Source: Candidatus Enterococcus ferrettii (GTDB lineage Bacteria; Bacillota; Bacilli; Lactobacillales; Enterococcaceae). From it: a stretch of DNA of 64,000 nt. The stretch is taken from positions 1-64,000 of the forward strand of contig NZ_JAFREL010000008.1 of the NCBI RefSeq assembly GCF_017377655.1, written 5' to 3'. Below the pieces are notes generated by a model. The model did not search any database, was not told the origin of the DNA, and saw only the letters and a program-made list of their open reading frames with translations. The position numbers and the translations under genes were made by a program. This document shows, piece after piece, positions 8,525 through 16,955 of the stretch (its first letter is position 1; every line of letters begins with the position of its first letter).

Positions 8525-9961
8525 ATGAAAAAAGTTGGATTGTTGTTGGTTAGTTTACTGTTAATTGGATTGTATGCAAATAGTCAAGTGGAGGCTCAGG
8601 AGGAAGAACAAAATAAAGTAGCGGAAGTTTTAGTTAATGAAGAAAGCGACGGAGAAGCTTCAGCGGAGATGCCAGAAGAGGGGCGACAACGTAGCTTAAC
8701 TCAAGCAGCTGATGTCCGTACGATTGATTTTCGGAAATTCCATATTGAAGTCACTGATGGGGAAGCAGATTCTATTTCAGTTCCTATCTCTAATTCAAAA
8801 TTTACGATTAGTTATGCTCATAACAACCGAGATAATCTTCTTTATGAAGGAATGACGAATGAGAAAGGGCAGATTCTCAATTTACCACCAAAAGAAATTC
8901 CTTTTGAAGTAACTGCTCTAAAGATCCGCTTCACTTTAGGTAATGATAACCGCGGCTATGTTCAGAAATACAACAAGGTGGCTTATCGTTTCACTTTTAA
9001 TTGTGGGCTCAATGCAGCCAACACAACTAATACCATTAACTATACCCATACAAAAACTAAGTTTGGTAATACCGCAGATGACGAATCCTGGTTTTACAAT
9101 TTTCAAGCGTCGCGAATCAATCACTATTTCGATCAAGCAGTGCAAGACTACAGCCAGGCAGTGAATCTGGCGAATGAGTTACTTCCTGATACTGCCCCAT
9201 TTGAAGTTGCATCAATCAACATGAATTTCCAAAAAGGAGAATTCGTCGATAAAGGAAATGGCTTTAATCGCAATGGACATGATGGCAGTAAAATTGCTGA
9301 TATCGTGATAGGCGATCGGTCAAATAAAACTTTTTCTACCCAATACCTGATGCATAATGTCATGCATGAGTGGACGCACTGGAACCTGTATCGCTATGCA
9401 AATGCGCCAAGCGGCTCTTATGTTAGTCACTATGCGTATAATGTAAACCCTAAGATTAGTTTCAAAGAAGGGTGGCCATTGCTGATTGGAGATCTATTCG
9501 CCTTAAATTATGATATGGCAAAAGAAGATCTGCGCATCCAAACGGATAAGTATAACGGTGTTAATCGACTTTTCGGAAAGTCCACCAACTATACAGTGAA
9601 ACAGGTTTTATATGACTTAGTTGACACTGGTTCGAATGATGAAGAGTTTAGCCTATCTCAACGATATTTAGACGGAGAGATGTCAGATTTAGATATCCGT
9701 CGATTAAATCTTGGGATGCTTCATACTGTGATGGCTGAATCAAAAACAGTTACTCTTCAAGAACTATTAACCGCAGTGGAAAAGAAATATGTGCTTACCA
9801 AATCGGATAAAGAAAAGTTCGCAAAGCTGCTTGAAATCAATGGATTATCAAGAGAGGGTGCCTTCACGTTAGATAATGATGGGAATCCTTTGACTTCACC
9901 GCTTCAGGCAGTTGAGCCTTTGGCGAATGTTGAAGAAGATTGGGATGAGCATGTAGATTAA
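8525..9961 (+). CDS. Secreted HExxH zinc metalloprotease-like protein
   Basis: 478 residues from the ATG at 8525, chosen over a TTG/ATG further upstream because AAAGGAGG lies just before it and because this start gives a clean signal peptide (MKKVGLLLVSLLLIGLYANS, cleavage probably near VEA-QE). Residues about 60-165 form a Thr/Asn-rich probable beta domain. A zinc site is visible as HEWTH at 281-285, with Glu315 in KEGW thirty residues later as a likely third ligand, followed by LLIGDLF; this is the gluzincin arrangement. No propeptide, LPxTG or lipobox is seen, so the protein should be released. The family is not recognised. It sits next to the surface-adhesin locus and could process surface or host proteins. 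Confidence 0.75.
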   Translation: MKKVGLLLVSLLLIGLYANSQVEAQEEEQNKVAEVLVNEESDGEASAEMPEEGRQRSLTQAADVRTIDFRKFHIEVTDGEADSISVPISNSKFTISYAHNNRDNLLYEGMTNEKGQILNLPPKEIPFEVTALKIRFTLGNDNRGYVQKYNKVAYRFTFNCGLNAANTTNTINYTHTKTKFGNTADDESWFYNFQASRINHYFDQAVQDYSQAVNLANELLPDTAPFEVASINMNFQKGEFVDKGNGFNRNGHDGSKIADIVIGDRSNKTFSTQYLMHNVMHEWTHWNLYRYANAPSGSYVSHYAYNVNPKISFKEGWPLLIGDLFALNYDMAKEDLRIQTDKYNGVNRLFGKSTNYTVKQVLYDLVDTGSNDEEFSLSQRYLDGEMSDLDIRRLNLGMLHTVMAESKTVTLQELLTAVEKKYVLTKSDKEKFAKLLEINGLSREGAFTLDNDGNPLTSPLQAVEPLANVEEDWDEHVD

Positions 9962-10005
9962 GTATTGAATAATGCATCATGATTAATTTTTCTAATTATA
10001 TTTAA

Positions 10006-10045
10006 ACTAGGATGGATAGACCATCATCCATCTTAGTTCATTGTT
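10006..10045 (+). terminator. Terminator after the metalloprotease gene
   Basis: A 12-bp inverted repeat with one G-T pair (10006-10017 with 10026-10037) and an 8-base loop, followed by a T-rich stretch. Confidence 0.65.
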
Positions 10046-10146
10046 TGTTTATCGATAAAGTTACTAGTTTCTAAATTTCATTTTGGCTTATATCTAACTT
10101 AAAACTCGTTACGCTTAATGCATCGAAAATCGTAGAAGTATAAGTA

Positions 10147-10190
10147 CAAGCAACCGACTTTTGTGTAGGCGAAGTCGGTTGCTTGTTTTG
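10147..10190 (+). terminator. Strong stem-loop terminator in the 9962-10401 intergenic region
   Basis: A perfect 14-bp inverted repeat (10147-10160 with 10172-10185) with an 11-base loop and a TTTT tail. It lies well beyond the metalloprotease stop, so it acts as a second, backup terminator or ends an unseen short transcript. The rest of this 440-base gap holds the terminator at 10006 and the promoter at 10333. Confidence 0.75.
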
Positions 10191-10332
10191 GTTAATAGTA
10201 CATTGATGAATTATCCCAAATTCTTTATACTCATTATCTGTCATTATTAAAAGGAGTCGAAATTTAGAACAATCATTATCATTTTAAAGCATACAGCTTC
10301 ACTAATCTCCCTATTTTCTACTATAAAATAAC

Positions 10333-10341
10333 TGATATAAT
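10333..10341 (+). promoter_or_regulatory. Extended -10 promoter for the ankyrin gene
   Basis: TGATATAAT is a TGn-extended perfect -10 hexamer about 60 bases before the ATG. A second candidate lies upstream: TTGATG (10203-10208), 17 bases, TATACT (10226-10231). Confidence 0.5.
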
Positions 10342-10401
10342 AGTAAAAAGTCGGAAAATCCACTGATAATCAGATGAACAAAAGTAAAGTGAGGAATAAT
10401 A

Positions 10402-11550
10402 ATGGGCTTATTTGATAAATTTAAAAAGAGAGTGGCACCAAGGCCAACTACTGAAGCCACTTCCGAACCTAAAAAGCAGAGGCAAGATACTTCTTCAAGC
10501 AACAAACGAAAAACCTTACCCAAAAAATTTGACGATATGCTAAAAAATGAAAATATTGATACATTAAAGGCAGTGTTTGATAAATGTGAGTTGGATGCCT
10601 ATGGTGGATATTATAGGCAAACTGCCTTGGCTTATACTGGTATACCGGATGAGCTCACTTGTTGGCTAGTAGATCAAGGAGCGGATATTAACGCAAAGGA
10701 TAGTTATGGAAATGCACCGTTGCATCGCCAAAGTGCTGCTTGGCATAGCAATATACAATTGCTTATTGATCTGGGTGCTGATATAGAATCAGTTAACAAT
10801 CAGGGGAAAACGCCCTTGCATACTGCAGCTTGTGCATTTATTCCAGAACATGTCCAAACGTTAGTTAACAATAGAGCGACGATTGGTAACCAAAGCAAGC
10901 GTGAAATTACACCTCTTTCAATGGCTTTAGGACAATGTCAAAATCTTCATATCAATCGAATGGCTGAAATTACTGAGATTCTGATTAATGCCGGAACACC
11001 AGTCACGAAGGAAATGAAAAAAGAGGTAGAACGCATTGGTAAATCTTTTGAGTTCTTTCGCAATGATATCAGTACGGATATCTTGGATGAAATGGAAGCT
11101 GGCTTGGCCTCGTTGTACGAAGCTTTTAATGTCCTACCTGTTCCTAAGCGGGAAGTCCACGATGGTCTGAAGCAGATCAAAGTCCGTACTAAATGCTGGC
11201 AGGATCAACACCAGGAATTATGGGATCTGCTAGTTCCCGGAAGTGGACATGCAAAAACCGTGCAAGGAGAAGTAATTCGTATAACCGGTCGTGTATCTGA
11301 CGAAATCTATCGTAACGGTGGTGCGAATTGGGATGGAGATTATCATAAGATGTTGAAGTCATTGCAGCAATTTCTCAACACAGAAACGCCACTATCTCCT
11401 AAACAACTTCAAGAGGTTAATGAGATGATTAAGATTCTTTATGGTGGTTCAGGTGAAGAAGAGTCTGCACGATTAACAGAGTTGACCGTTAAATGGGTAC
11501 TTGCTAATCCGGCGCCCATTCCGATGGAGGAGCCAGAGTATGAACGGTAG
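10402..11550 (+). CDS. Ankyrin-repeat protein
   Basis: 382 residues, cytosolic. A basic Ser/Thr-rich N-terminus (residues 1-45) is followed by about four ankyrin repeats (about 70-200), seen in DQGADINAKDSYGNAPLH, DLGADIESVNNQGKTPLH and the more degenerate REITPLSMAL. The C-terminal 180 residues are helical and not recognised. Ankyrin repeats bind proteins; in bacteria such orphan proteins are often found among immunity or effector genes. The start is supported by GTGAGG seven bases upstream. Downstream genes are small and of unknown function, in the same direction. Confidence 0.85.
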   Translation: MGLFDKFKKRVAPRPTTEATSEPKKQRQDTSSSNKRKTLPKKFDDMLKNENIDTLKAVFDKCELDAYGGYYRQTALAYTGIPDELTCWLVDQGADINAKDSYGNAPLHRQSAAWHSNIQLLIDLGADIESVNNQGKTPLHTAACAFIPEHVQTLVNNRATIGNQSKREITPLSMALGQCQNLHINRMAEITEILINAGTPVTKEMKKEVERIGKSFEFFRNDISTDILDEMEAGLASLYEAFNVLPVPKREVHDGLKQIKVRTKCWQDQHQELWDLLVPGSGHAKTVQGEVIRITGRVSDEIYRNGGANWDGDYHKMLKSLQQFLNTETPLSPKQLQEVNEMIKILYGGSGEEESARLTELTVKWVLANPAPIPMEEPEYER

Positions 11551-11620
11551 AAATAATGGCGATATGAGCAGAAAAACGATTAAGGCCAATGTGAACAAAG
11601 CAATGGCTGCTGCGAGATAA
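11540..11620 (+). CDS. Possible 26-residue peptide overlapping the ankyrin gene end
   Basis: An ATG at 11540 follows GGAGGAG at 11526-11532 with good spacing and opens a 26-codon frame that ends Ala-Ala-Ala-Arg at 11620. It overlaps the ankyrin stop by 11 bases and ends just before the ribosome site of the next gene. It is short, basic and without homologue known to me; it may be a translational-coupling remnant or the surviving N-terminus of a deleted gene. Confidence 0.25.
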   Translation: MNGRNNGDMSRKTIKANVNKAMAAAR

Positions 11621-11635
11621 GAAGGAGTGGATCAA

Positions 11636-12013
11636 ATGTTGGAGAAGGATTTTATCTATAATTCCAAGGAAAAAGAATATTGCATTGAACAAAAGGGTGT
11701 TGAAATCAGTATTGATGAATCACTAATGGATCACGAGATCGCTGCTTATGCAGTAGAAGTTCTAAATGCATATTTTAATCAATTAGGTCTTATTTGTGAT
11801 GTCCTGTTAGAGGATGAGGGATTTACTATCTTTTTCGGAGATGTCAGTAAGAATAGCATGCCGAAAAAGCTTCACGAGCCTTCGATTCGAATTCTCAGTA
11901 AGAACGAAGGAATAATTAGTTATTGCAATCATGAGTACGACGACACCCATATTATTGATATTGAATTTTCTGGTGTTTTGGAGGATTTTAGTAATGTAGG
12001 TATTGATGGGTAG
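11636..12013 (+). CDS. Uncharacterised 125-residue acidic protein
   Basis: Starts at the ATG at 11636, eight bases after AAGGAG; the upstream GTG at 11627 lies inside that ribosome site. The protein is acidic with an alpha/beta pattern, has no signal or membrane segment and no recognisable motif. Its size, acidity and position in a run of small orphan genes fit an immunity-type protein, but this is only a contextual inference. Confidence 0.6.
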   Translation: MLEKDFIYNSKEKEYCIEQKGVEISIDESLMDHEIAAYAVEVLNAYFNQLGLICDVLLEDEGFTIFFGDVSKNSMPKKLHEPSIRILSKNEGIISYCNHEYDDTHIIDIEFSGVLEDFSNVGIDG

Positions 12014-12079
12014 CAAAGAGGTTAAAAAGGCCGCAAAGTAATATGCAAATTCAAACATTTATTAAGAAGGAGGTTCATC

Positions 12080-12634
12080 ATGAAAAATCAGCAAGAATGG
12101 GAAATTCTCTCAGATCAAATAGTAGATGAACTTTGGGAGATTGTTTACCAACGATTTTCTTTTGAACCAGACTGTTTTGCAAAAGATTCTCGCTATACGT
12201 TAAAAGAGCCTTACGATCTTTACAGCTGTGCAGGGGTGTTTGCCATAGCTGATTCTGATCCTAATTGGCGAGAAACGATCCAAGATATTTTTTGCACTTG
12301 TTTGAAAGATCAGAAATATATGTATGTTTTAGATTGGCATCATACCTGTTACAAATATTATCCGCAGGTAAAAACGTGTAAAGACAAACCGACATTTATT
12401 GAGGGTGAAAAATCTTTTCATGGCGGATACTATGCGTACTTTCCAGAATTTTACCCCGACGGAGATTACTATTTGTTCTTTTCTAAAGATTTGTCCTGGG
12501 GGTATCTGACTGATCCATGGCGAAAGGAAATTTTCGTGTATGGGGAGCTGCTGAGAAAAGAAATCCAAAAGAAAGCACGGTATCTTGGATTTATATTGAT
12601 TGAGACTAGTGAAAAAAGTAAAAAAGACATATAA
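12080..12634 (+). CDS. DUF2716-like protein
   Basis: 184 residues after a strong AAGGAGG ribosome site. The end of the domain carries PDGDYYLFFSKDLSWGYLTD and DPWRKEIFVYGELL, which I associate with the DUF2716 family of small cytosolic proteins of unknown function. It is rich in aromatic residues. A decayed second copy, including its upstream sequence, lies at about 13480-13634. Tandem copies of this kind are common in immunity-gene arrays of polymorphic toxin systems, though no toxin is in the window. Confidence 0.65.
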   Translation: MKNQQEWEILSDQIVDELWEIVYQRFSFEPDCFAKDSRYTLKEPYDLYSCAGVFAIADSDPNWRETIQDIFCTCLKDQKYMYVLDWHHTCYKYYPQVKTCKDKPTFIEGEKSFHGGYYAYFPEFYPDGDYYLFFSKDLSWGYLTDPWRKEIFVYGELLRKEIQKKARYLGFILIETSEKSKKDI

Positions 12635-12688
12635 ATTAAAAGTAGCACAAATGATGAAAGTATTAATTTAAGCAAGTGTGAAGATACT

Positions 12689-12720
12689 GAAAAATTTGTA
12701 GACTTTACTTACAATTTTTC
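12689..12720 (+). terminator. Probable terminator after the DUF2716-like gene
   Basis: An 11-bp inverted repeat with one bulged base (12689-12700 with 12710-12720) carrying A and T runs at its ends. Confidence 0.5.
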
Positions 12721-12738
12721 AGCTAGATGTATTGAAGT

Positions 12739-13416
12739 ATGCATACAGCTACACAGAAAAATGTACCACAAAATGAGATTGTTTTTTTGAAAGCCGGTGA
12801 TGATGTGAACGATAAACCAGATTTTAGCAAACAAAAGATTAGGGGCTGGAAAAGAAGAGTAAGAGATATTGAACGATGGAAAGCCTACTACTTGCATCTA
12901 GATTTAGATCGTTTAGAAAAATATGATAGAGACTATGTGAAGTTAAGCAGTTTATCGTTTTACTCATTATTTAGAAAATATGACCTGCCTACTTGGTATA
13001 AACGATTAATAATTCAGGCGCTAATTGATGTATATAATTCATGGAAACACGAACTTGAGAAGCTGGATGAACCTTATTATTTGAAGGTATGGATTTTTGA
13101 AGCGGATATTCTACACTCTCAGGTAGTAGCAAGCTATAAAGAGAGGTTAAGTTTTTACGATACTACTTTTGTGGAAATCGAGAAAGTTAAATCACTCCCG
13201 GAAAAATTCACTGCTAAAAATACAAGTGAACTAAATTGGTATAAGGGCTTTGAAGTAATTGTTTGGTCGGAAGTAGATTTGCTGGAAGATATCAGTGATG
13301 GTTTTTACACTGTCGAGGAAGTTCAGTCAATCAGGAATTCTGCGTATTCAATCAGCGAGACTTCTGAGGATACATATTATATTCACAAAGGTGGCGCAGT
13401 TTGGCTCGGCGGTTGA
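12739..13416 (+). CDS. Uncharacterised 225-residue protein
   Basis: Not recognised. It is cytosolic, rich in Tyr, Trp, Lys and Glu, with helical segments at about 40-120 (RGWKRRVRDIERWKAYYLHL) and ends in GGAVWLGG. The ATG at 12739 has no good ribosome site, so the true start is uncertain. It lies 104 bases beyond the DUF2716-like gene behind a probable terminator and belongs to the same run of small orphan genes. Confidence 0.55.
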   Translation: MHTATQKNVPQNEIVFLKAGDDVNDKPDFSKQKIRGWKRRVRDIERWKAYYLHLDLDRLEKYDRDYVKLSSLSFYSLFRKYDLPTWYKRLIIQALIDVYNSWKHELEKLDEPYYLKVWIFEADILHSQVVASYKERLSFYDTTFVEIEKVKSLPEKFTAKNTSELNWYKGFEVIVWSEVDLLEDISDGFYTVEEVQSIRNSAYSISETSEDTYYIHKGGAVWLGG

Positions 13417-13516
13417 GACTAAATTTAATAATTTTGAATTGCCCAGTATTATGGAAGCTGTATGAATTAAAAAAGAGATTCCATATAATGATATACAAAT
13501 TCAGAAAAGGATTATC

Positions 13517-13634
13517 ATGCAACGCCAACAAGAATGGGAATTCTTCTTAGGTGAAGCAGAAGAAGAACTTTTGGAATTTCGTCTGCCAACGATTTTATTT
13601 TGAACTGGACTATTATGCAAAATATTCTTATTAA
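13517..13634 (+). pseudogene. Decayed, frameshifted copy of the DUF2716-like gene
   Basis: The ATG at 13517 opens MQRQQEWEF, matching MKNQQEWEI of the gene at 12080. The frame closes at 13601, but the neighbouring frame continues QRFYFELDYYAKYSY, matching QRFSFEPDCFAKDSRY of the intact gene. The 40 bases upstream also resemble the intact gene's leader. This is therefore a tandem duplication that has lost frame and all sequence beyond about residue 43. Confidence 0.75.
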
Positions 13635-13702
13635 TCCTATCTGCACCATAAGCAAAATTACCCTTCTTATAACAGAAAACTTGAACATCTTAACACTTAA
13701 AG

Positions 13703-13747
13703 AAATAGCCGATGTATCTAAGAACTAGGTGCGTAGGCTATTTTTTT
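13703..13747 (+). terminator. Terminator downstream of the DUF2716 remnant
   Basis: Inverted repeat AAATAGCC/GGCTATTT (13703-13710 with 13736-13743) followed by seven or more T. Confidence 0.7.
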
Positions 13748-14070
13748 GCATAGAGATTTTATTTGTTTAATTAAGTCAATCACTCGTTAATTTCTGCTCG
13801 GTGCGCCCTTTTTATTACACATGTGTATGTTTTAGTTGTTCTGTCGGCTTCTCCTGCTTAATCGTAATCAATTAGCGCCCTTCTTAAAAACATTAAATCC
13901 AATTTTTTTCGTTTTGAATCAAAAATTATCACTAAGAGAATAGGCTAAACATCTTTATAAAATAGGGATTATTTCTATCTAGAATCTTTCATTTTTGTGC
14001 TTGCGACCTTACTGTTGATATTCTCTTTCTGGAAAATCGTGAAATAATTTGAATTAAAATGGAATAATGT
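13748..14070 (+). other. AT-rich gene-free stretch
   Basis: About 320 bases with no coding frame, no repeat and no strong hairpin that I can see, apart from a 10-base palindrome ACACATGTGT at 13817-13826. Confidence 0.5.
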
Positions 14071-14072
14071 GA

Positions 14073-14101
14073 TTGTAAGCGATTGTGTTCTGTGGTATGC
14101 T
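14073..14101 (+). promoter_or_regulatory. Promoter of the Rpe/RpiB PTS operon, with a partial CRE
   Basis: TTGTAA (14073-14078), 17 bases, then TATGCT (14096-14101) preceded by TGG, a TGn extended -10. The -35 overlaps TGTAAGCG (from 14074), a half-match to a CcpA catabolite-responsive element; the second half does not match the consensus. Confidence 0.6.
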
Positions 14102-14133
14102 CTAAATGTAAAGAAAAGACAGGAGGAAAAAGG

Positions 14134-15072
14134 ATGAAGTTAGCAACAAGAATTAATTCGTTTTTACCAATATACGAACATGATTTAGGGAAGGTTTTTA
14201 AATCATTTAATGAATTAGGGCTAGGGTATGTCGATTTGAATTATCCAGAGCATGTTGAGGGATTAGATGCTTTAGCAATGAAGAAATTACTTGATGACAA
14301 TCAGTTAAAACTCAATGGGGTTGCGCTGAGGTTTAGAAACGAGTTTATCAATGGTGAATTGGGAAATGCGGATGCTGAAGTCGCTGGACATGCTTTAGAA
14401 TTGTGCAAAGAAGCTGCGGATTATTGTCGTGAATCCGGAGGAAAGGTCGTTACCATTTGGTTAGGGTTTGATGGCTTTGATTACAGCTTCCAAATCAATT
14501 ATCAAAAAGTATGGAATCAAATTCGCGATGCGTTTATTGAAATTGCGGACTATGCACCCGATTTACAGATTAGTATTGAATACAAGCCTTTCCAGCCAAG
14601 GGCTTATGCTTTTATCGACAGTATGGGTGTGACCGGAATGATGCTTAATGAGATTAATCGTAAAAATGTTGGGGTGACATTGGATTATTGTCATATGCTG
14701 ATGAAGCATGAAAATCCTGCTTTTGCGGCTGATATTTTTGCTGGACAAGGAAAGCTTTACGGTGTTCATCTGAATGATGGGTATGGTTTAAATGATGACG
14801 GATTAATGATTGGAACAGCTACACCGTTCAAAACTCTAGAATTTCTATACTATGTAAAAAAACATAATTTTGATGGGGTTATCTATTTTGATACGTTCCC
14901 GATTATTGAGCACGCCTCGAGGGAATGTGAACAGAACATGAAGATGATTCGTTTGTTTGATCAACTAATTGATAACGTGGGGTTGGATCACATTCAATCG
15001 ATTATTGATCAAAATGACGCAGTTGCGGCTAGCGAGTTAATGGCATCGTTTTTCTCGGCTTCAGTAAAATAA
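14134..15072 (+). CDS. Sugar-phosphate isomerase/epimerase, xylose-isomerase-like TIM barrel
   Basis: 312 residues from the ATG at 14134 after AGGAGG; in-frame GTG and ATG codons upstream lie inside the promoter and are rejected. The TIM-barrel metal-binding pattern is seen in ISIEYKPFQPRAY, GVTLDYCHML and LYGVHLNDGYG, with the Glu, Asp and His of the D-tagatose 3-epimerase / L-rhamnose isomerase superfamily. As the first gene of a PTS operon with Rpe and RpiB homologues, it probably acts on the imported sugar phosphate. Exact substrate unknown. Confidence 0.82.
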   Translation: MKLATRINSFLPIYEHDLGKVFKSFNELGLGYVDLNYPEHVEGLDALAMKKLLDDNQLKLNGVALRFRNEFINGELGNADAEVAGHALELCKEAADYCRESGGKVVTIWLGFDGFDYSFQINYQKVWNQIRDAFIEIADYAPDLQISIEYKPFQPRAYAFIDSMGVTGMMLNEINRKNVGVTLDYCHMLMKHENPAFAADIFAGQGKLYGVHLNDGYGLNDDGLMIGTATPFKTLEFLYYVKKHNFDGVIYFDTFPIIEHASRECEQNMKMIRLFDQLIDNVGLDHIQSIIDQNDAVAASELMASFFSASVK

Positions 15073-15088
15073 AAAAGGGGTGGAAAAG

Positions 15089-16459
15089 ATGGATTACAAA
15101 AAAATGGCGAAAAGCATCTTAGAAAATATTGGTGGTTCTGAAAATGTTGCGAACATGACCCACTGTGCAACCCGGTTACGCTTAACCTTGAAAGATACTT
15201 CAAAGGCTGATGATCAGGCCGTCGAGAATATCGACGGTGTGATCAATGTAATTAACAAAGCTGGTCAATATCAGCTCTTGATCGGAACGGAAGTTGGTAA
15301 GCTTTATGATGAATTTGAGCCGTTAGTTAAGGGTGAAGGAAATGTTGAGAGCACAGATACGAAAGAACAAACTGGAAGTATCATCAGTAATATTTTCTCG
15401 GCTGTTTCAGCAATTTTTGCCCCGATTTTACCAGCCTTAGCTGGTTCGGGTATTTTACGAGGATTATTAATCTTATGTGTGCAATTAGGATTGATTAGTG
15501 AAAACAGTGGAACTTATTCTATTATATTTGTTGCATCGATGAGCGTATTTTACTTCTTGCCAGTATTGCTAGCGTTTACTTCAGCTCGACGTTTTGGTGC
15601 TAGTCCTTATATTTCTGCACTAATTGGTGCGGCATTGATCAATCCTGATTTTATTGGCTTGATGGGGGATGCTGGAAATGGTGCAACAACGGAATTCTTT
15701 GGTATTCCAGTAGTATTAATGAACTATAACTCAACCGTGGTACCAATTATTCTTTCTATCTGGGCATTTTCGTATCTGTATAAGTTTTTGGATGCAAAAG
15801 TTCCAGAGACACTGAAGCTGGTAATAATTCCGTTGGTTTCATTAGCTATTATGGTTCCGCTAACAGTGATTGTAATCGGTCCAATTGGTGTTTACAGTGG
15901 TGAAGCGGTGGCTAATGTTGTCAATTGGTTAATCGAACGAAGCAGTGTTCTAACTGGCGTGTTAGTCGGTGGAGGTTGGAGTATCTTGGTAAGCCTGGGA
16001 ATTCATTGGGCAGTGAATCCAATTATGATCAACAATGTCTCTACTTATGGTTTTGACTATATCGTTCCTTTTACGTTTGCTTGTAACTTTGCGGTAATTG
16101 GTACCACAATCGGTGTTTACTTCAAAGCGAAGGATAAGAAATTACGTAGTTTTGCATTGACTGGTTTAGTAACAATTGCCTTATCTGCAATTATTGAAGC
16201 AACACTGTTCGGACTATTAGTAAAAAACAAAAAACTATTCTTGGCTCAAATTATTGGTGGAGCAGTTGGTGGGGCTTACTTAGGCTTGATGAAGGTTGTA
16301 ACGAATGCTTTTGTTTTTGGTAGTGTGACAACATTCCCCGCATTTGTAGGAGAAAAATCCTCAAACTTTATTCAAGCGATGATTGATTTGTTGATTTCTA
16401 TGGCAGTATCCGCAGTATTAGCCTTCATTTTTACCAACAAGGATGAAAAATTAGCATAG
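15089..16459 (+). CDS. PTS EIIBC component, glucose/beta-glucoside superfamily
   Basis: 456 residues from the ATG at 15089, five bases after AGGGGTGG (a GTG at 15080 overlaps that site). The N-terminal EIIB domain has its phospho-cysteine Cys26 in THCATRLRL; the EIIC domain begins about residue 95 (SAIFAPILPALAGSG) and has about ten membrane segments. There is no fused EIIA, which is encoded by the next gene. It imports and phosphorylates a hexose or similar sugar; specificity cannot be read from the sequence. Confidence 0.9.
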   Translation: MDYKKMAKSILENIGGSENVANMTHCATRLRLTLKDTSKADDQAVENIDGVINVINKAGQYQLLIGTEVGKLYDEFEPLVKGEGNVESTDTKEQTGSIISNIFSAVSAIFAPILPALAGSGILRGLLILCVQLGLISENSGTYSIIFVASMSVFYFLPVLLAFTSARRFGASPYISALIGAALINPDFIGLMGDAGNGATTEFFGIPVVLMNYNSTVVPIILSIWAFSYLYKFLDAKVPETLKLVIIPLVSLAIMVPLTVIVIGPIGVYSGEAVANVVNWLIERSSVLTGVLVGGGWSILVSLGIHWAVNPIMINNVSTYGFDYIVPFTFACNFAVIGTTIGVYFKAKDKKLRSFALTGLVTIALSAIIEATLFGLLVKNKKLFLAQIIGGAVGGAYLGLMKVVTNAFVFGSVTTFPAFVGEKSSNFIQAMIDLLISMAVSAVLAFIFTNKDEKLA

Positions 16460-16474
16460 AAAGCAGGAGTATCT

Positions 16475-16936
16475 ATGGGATTATTCAATAAAAAGACAAC
16501 CATTTATTCGCCGGCAAAAGGATTTGTCAAATCGATCGAACGAGTGAATGATCAAATGTTTGCTGCAAAAGCTCTGGGTGATGGTTTTGCTGTTGAACCA
16601 GCAGCAGAGTTGATTGTATCACCAATTGAGGGAACGGTGGTCTCTGTATTTCCTACTAAACATGCCATATCCTTAAAAAACAAGCAGGGGTTAGAGGTTT
16701 TGCTTCATATTGGTATTGATACGGTGGAATTAGATGGTGCCGGATTTACGATCAAAGTTAGCGAAGGTGATCAGGTGACCGAAGAAACGGCATTGGCAGA
16801 GGTGGATTTCAGCCTGTTAGCCTCAAAAGGAAAAGAGACAGATGTCATGGTGATTTTTACTAATCTTGAAAAAAAGACTGTTGTTTTTGATGAGGGTCAG
16901 GTAGTTGCAGGACAAGCAATCGGAACAATTAAATAG
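16475..16936 (+). CDS. PTS EIIA component, glucose (Crr) type
   Basis: 153 residues. The phospho-acceptor is His78 in EVLLHIGIDTVELDG, with His63 in FPTKHAISL as the partner. It starts 15 bases after the EIIBC gene and completes that transporter. Confidence 0.92.
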   Translation: MGLFNKKTTIYSPAKGFVKSIERVNDQMFAAKALGDGFAVEPAAELIVSPIEGTVVSVFPTKHAISLKNKQGLEVLLHIGIDTVELDGAGFTIKVSEGDQVTEETALAEVDFSLLASKGKETDVMVIFTNLEKKTVVFDEGQVVAGQAIGTIK

Positions 16937-16955
16937 ACAGGGAAGAGGGAGTCTT

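Noticed and set aside
14073..14087. Full CcpA site at the PTS operon promoter
   Set aside because: Only the first half (TGTAAGCG) matches; the last three positions disagree with the consensus, so it is mentioned only as partial.
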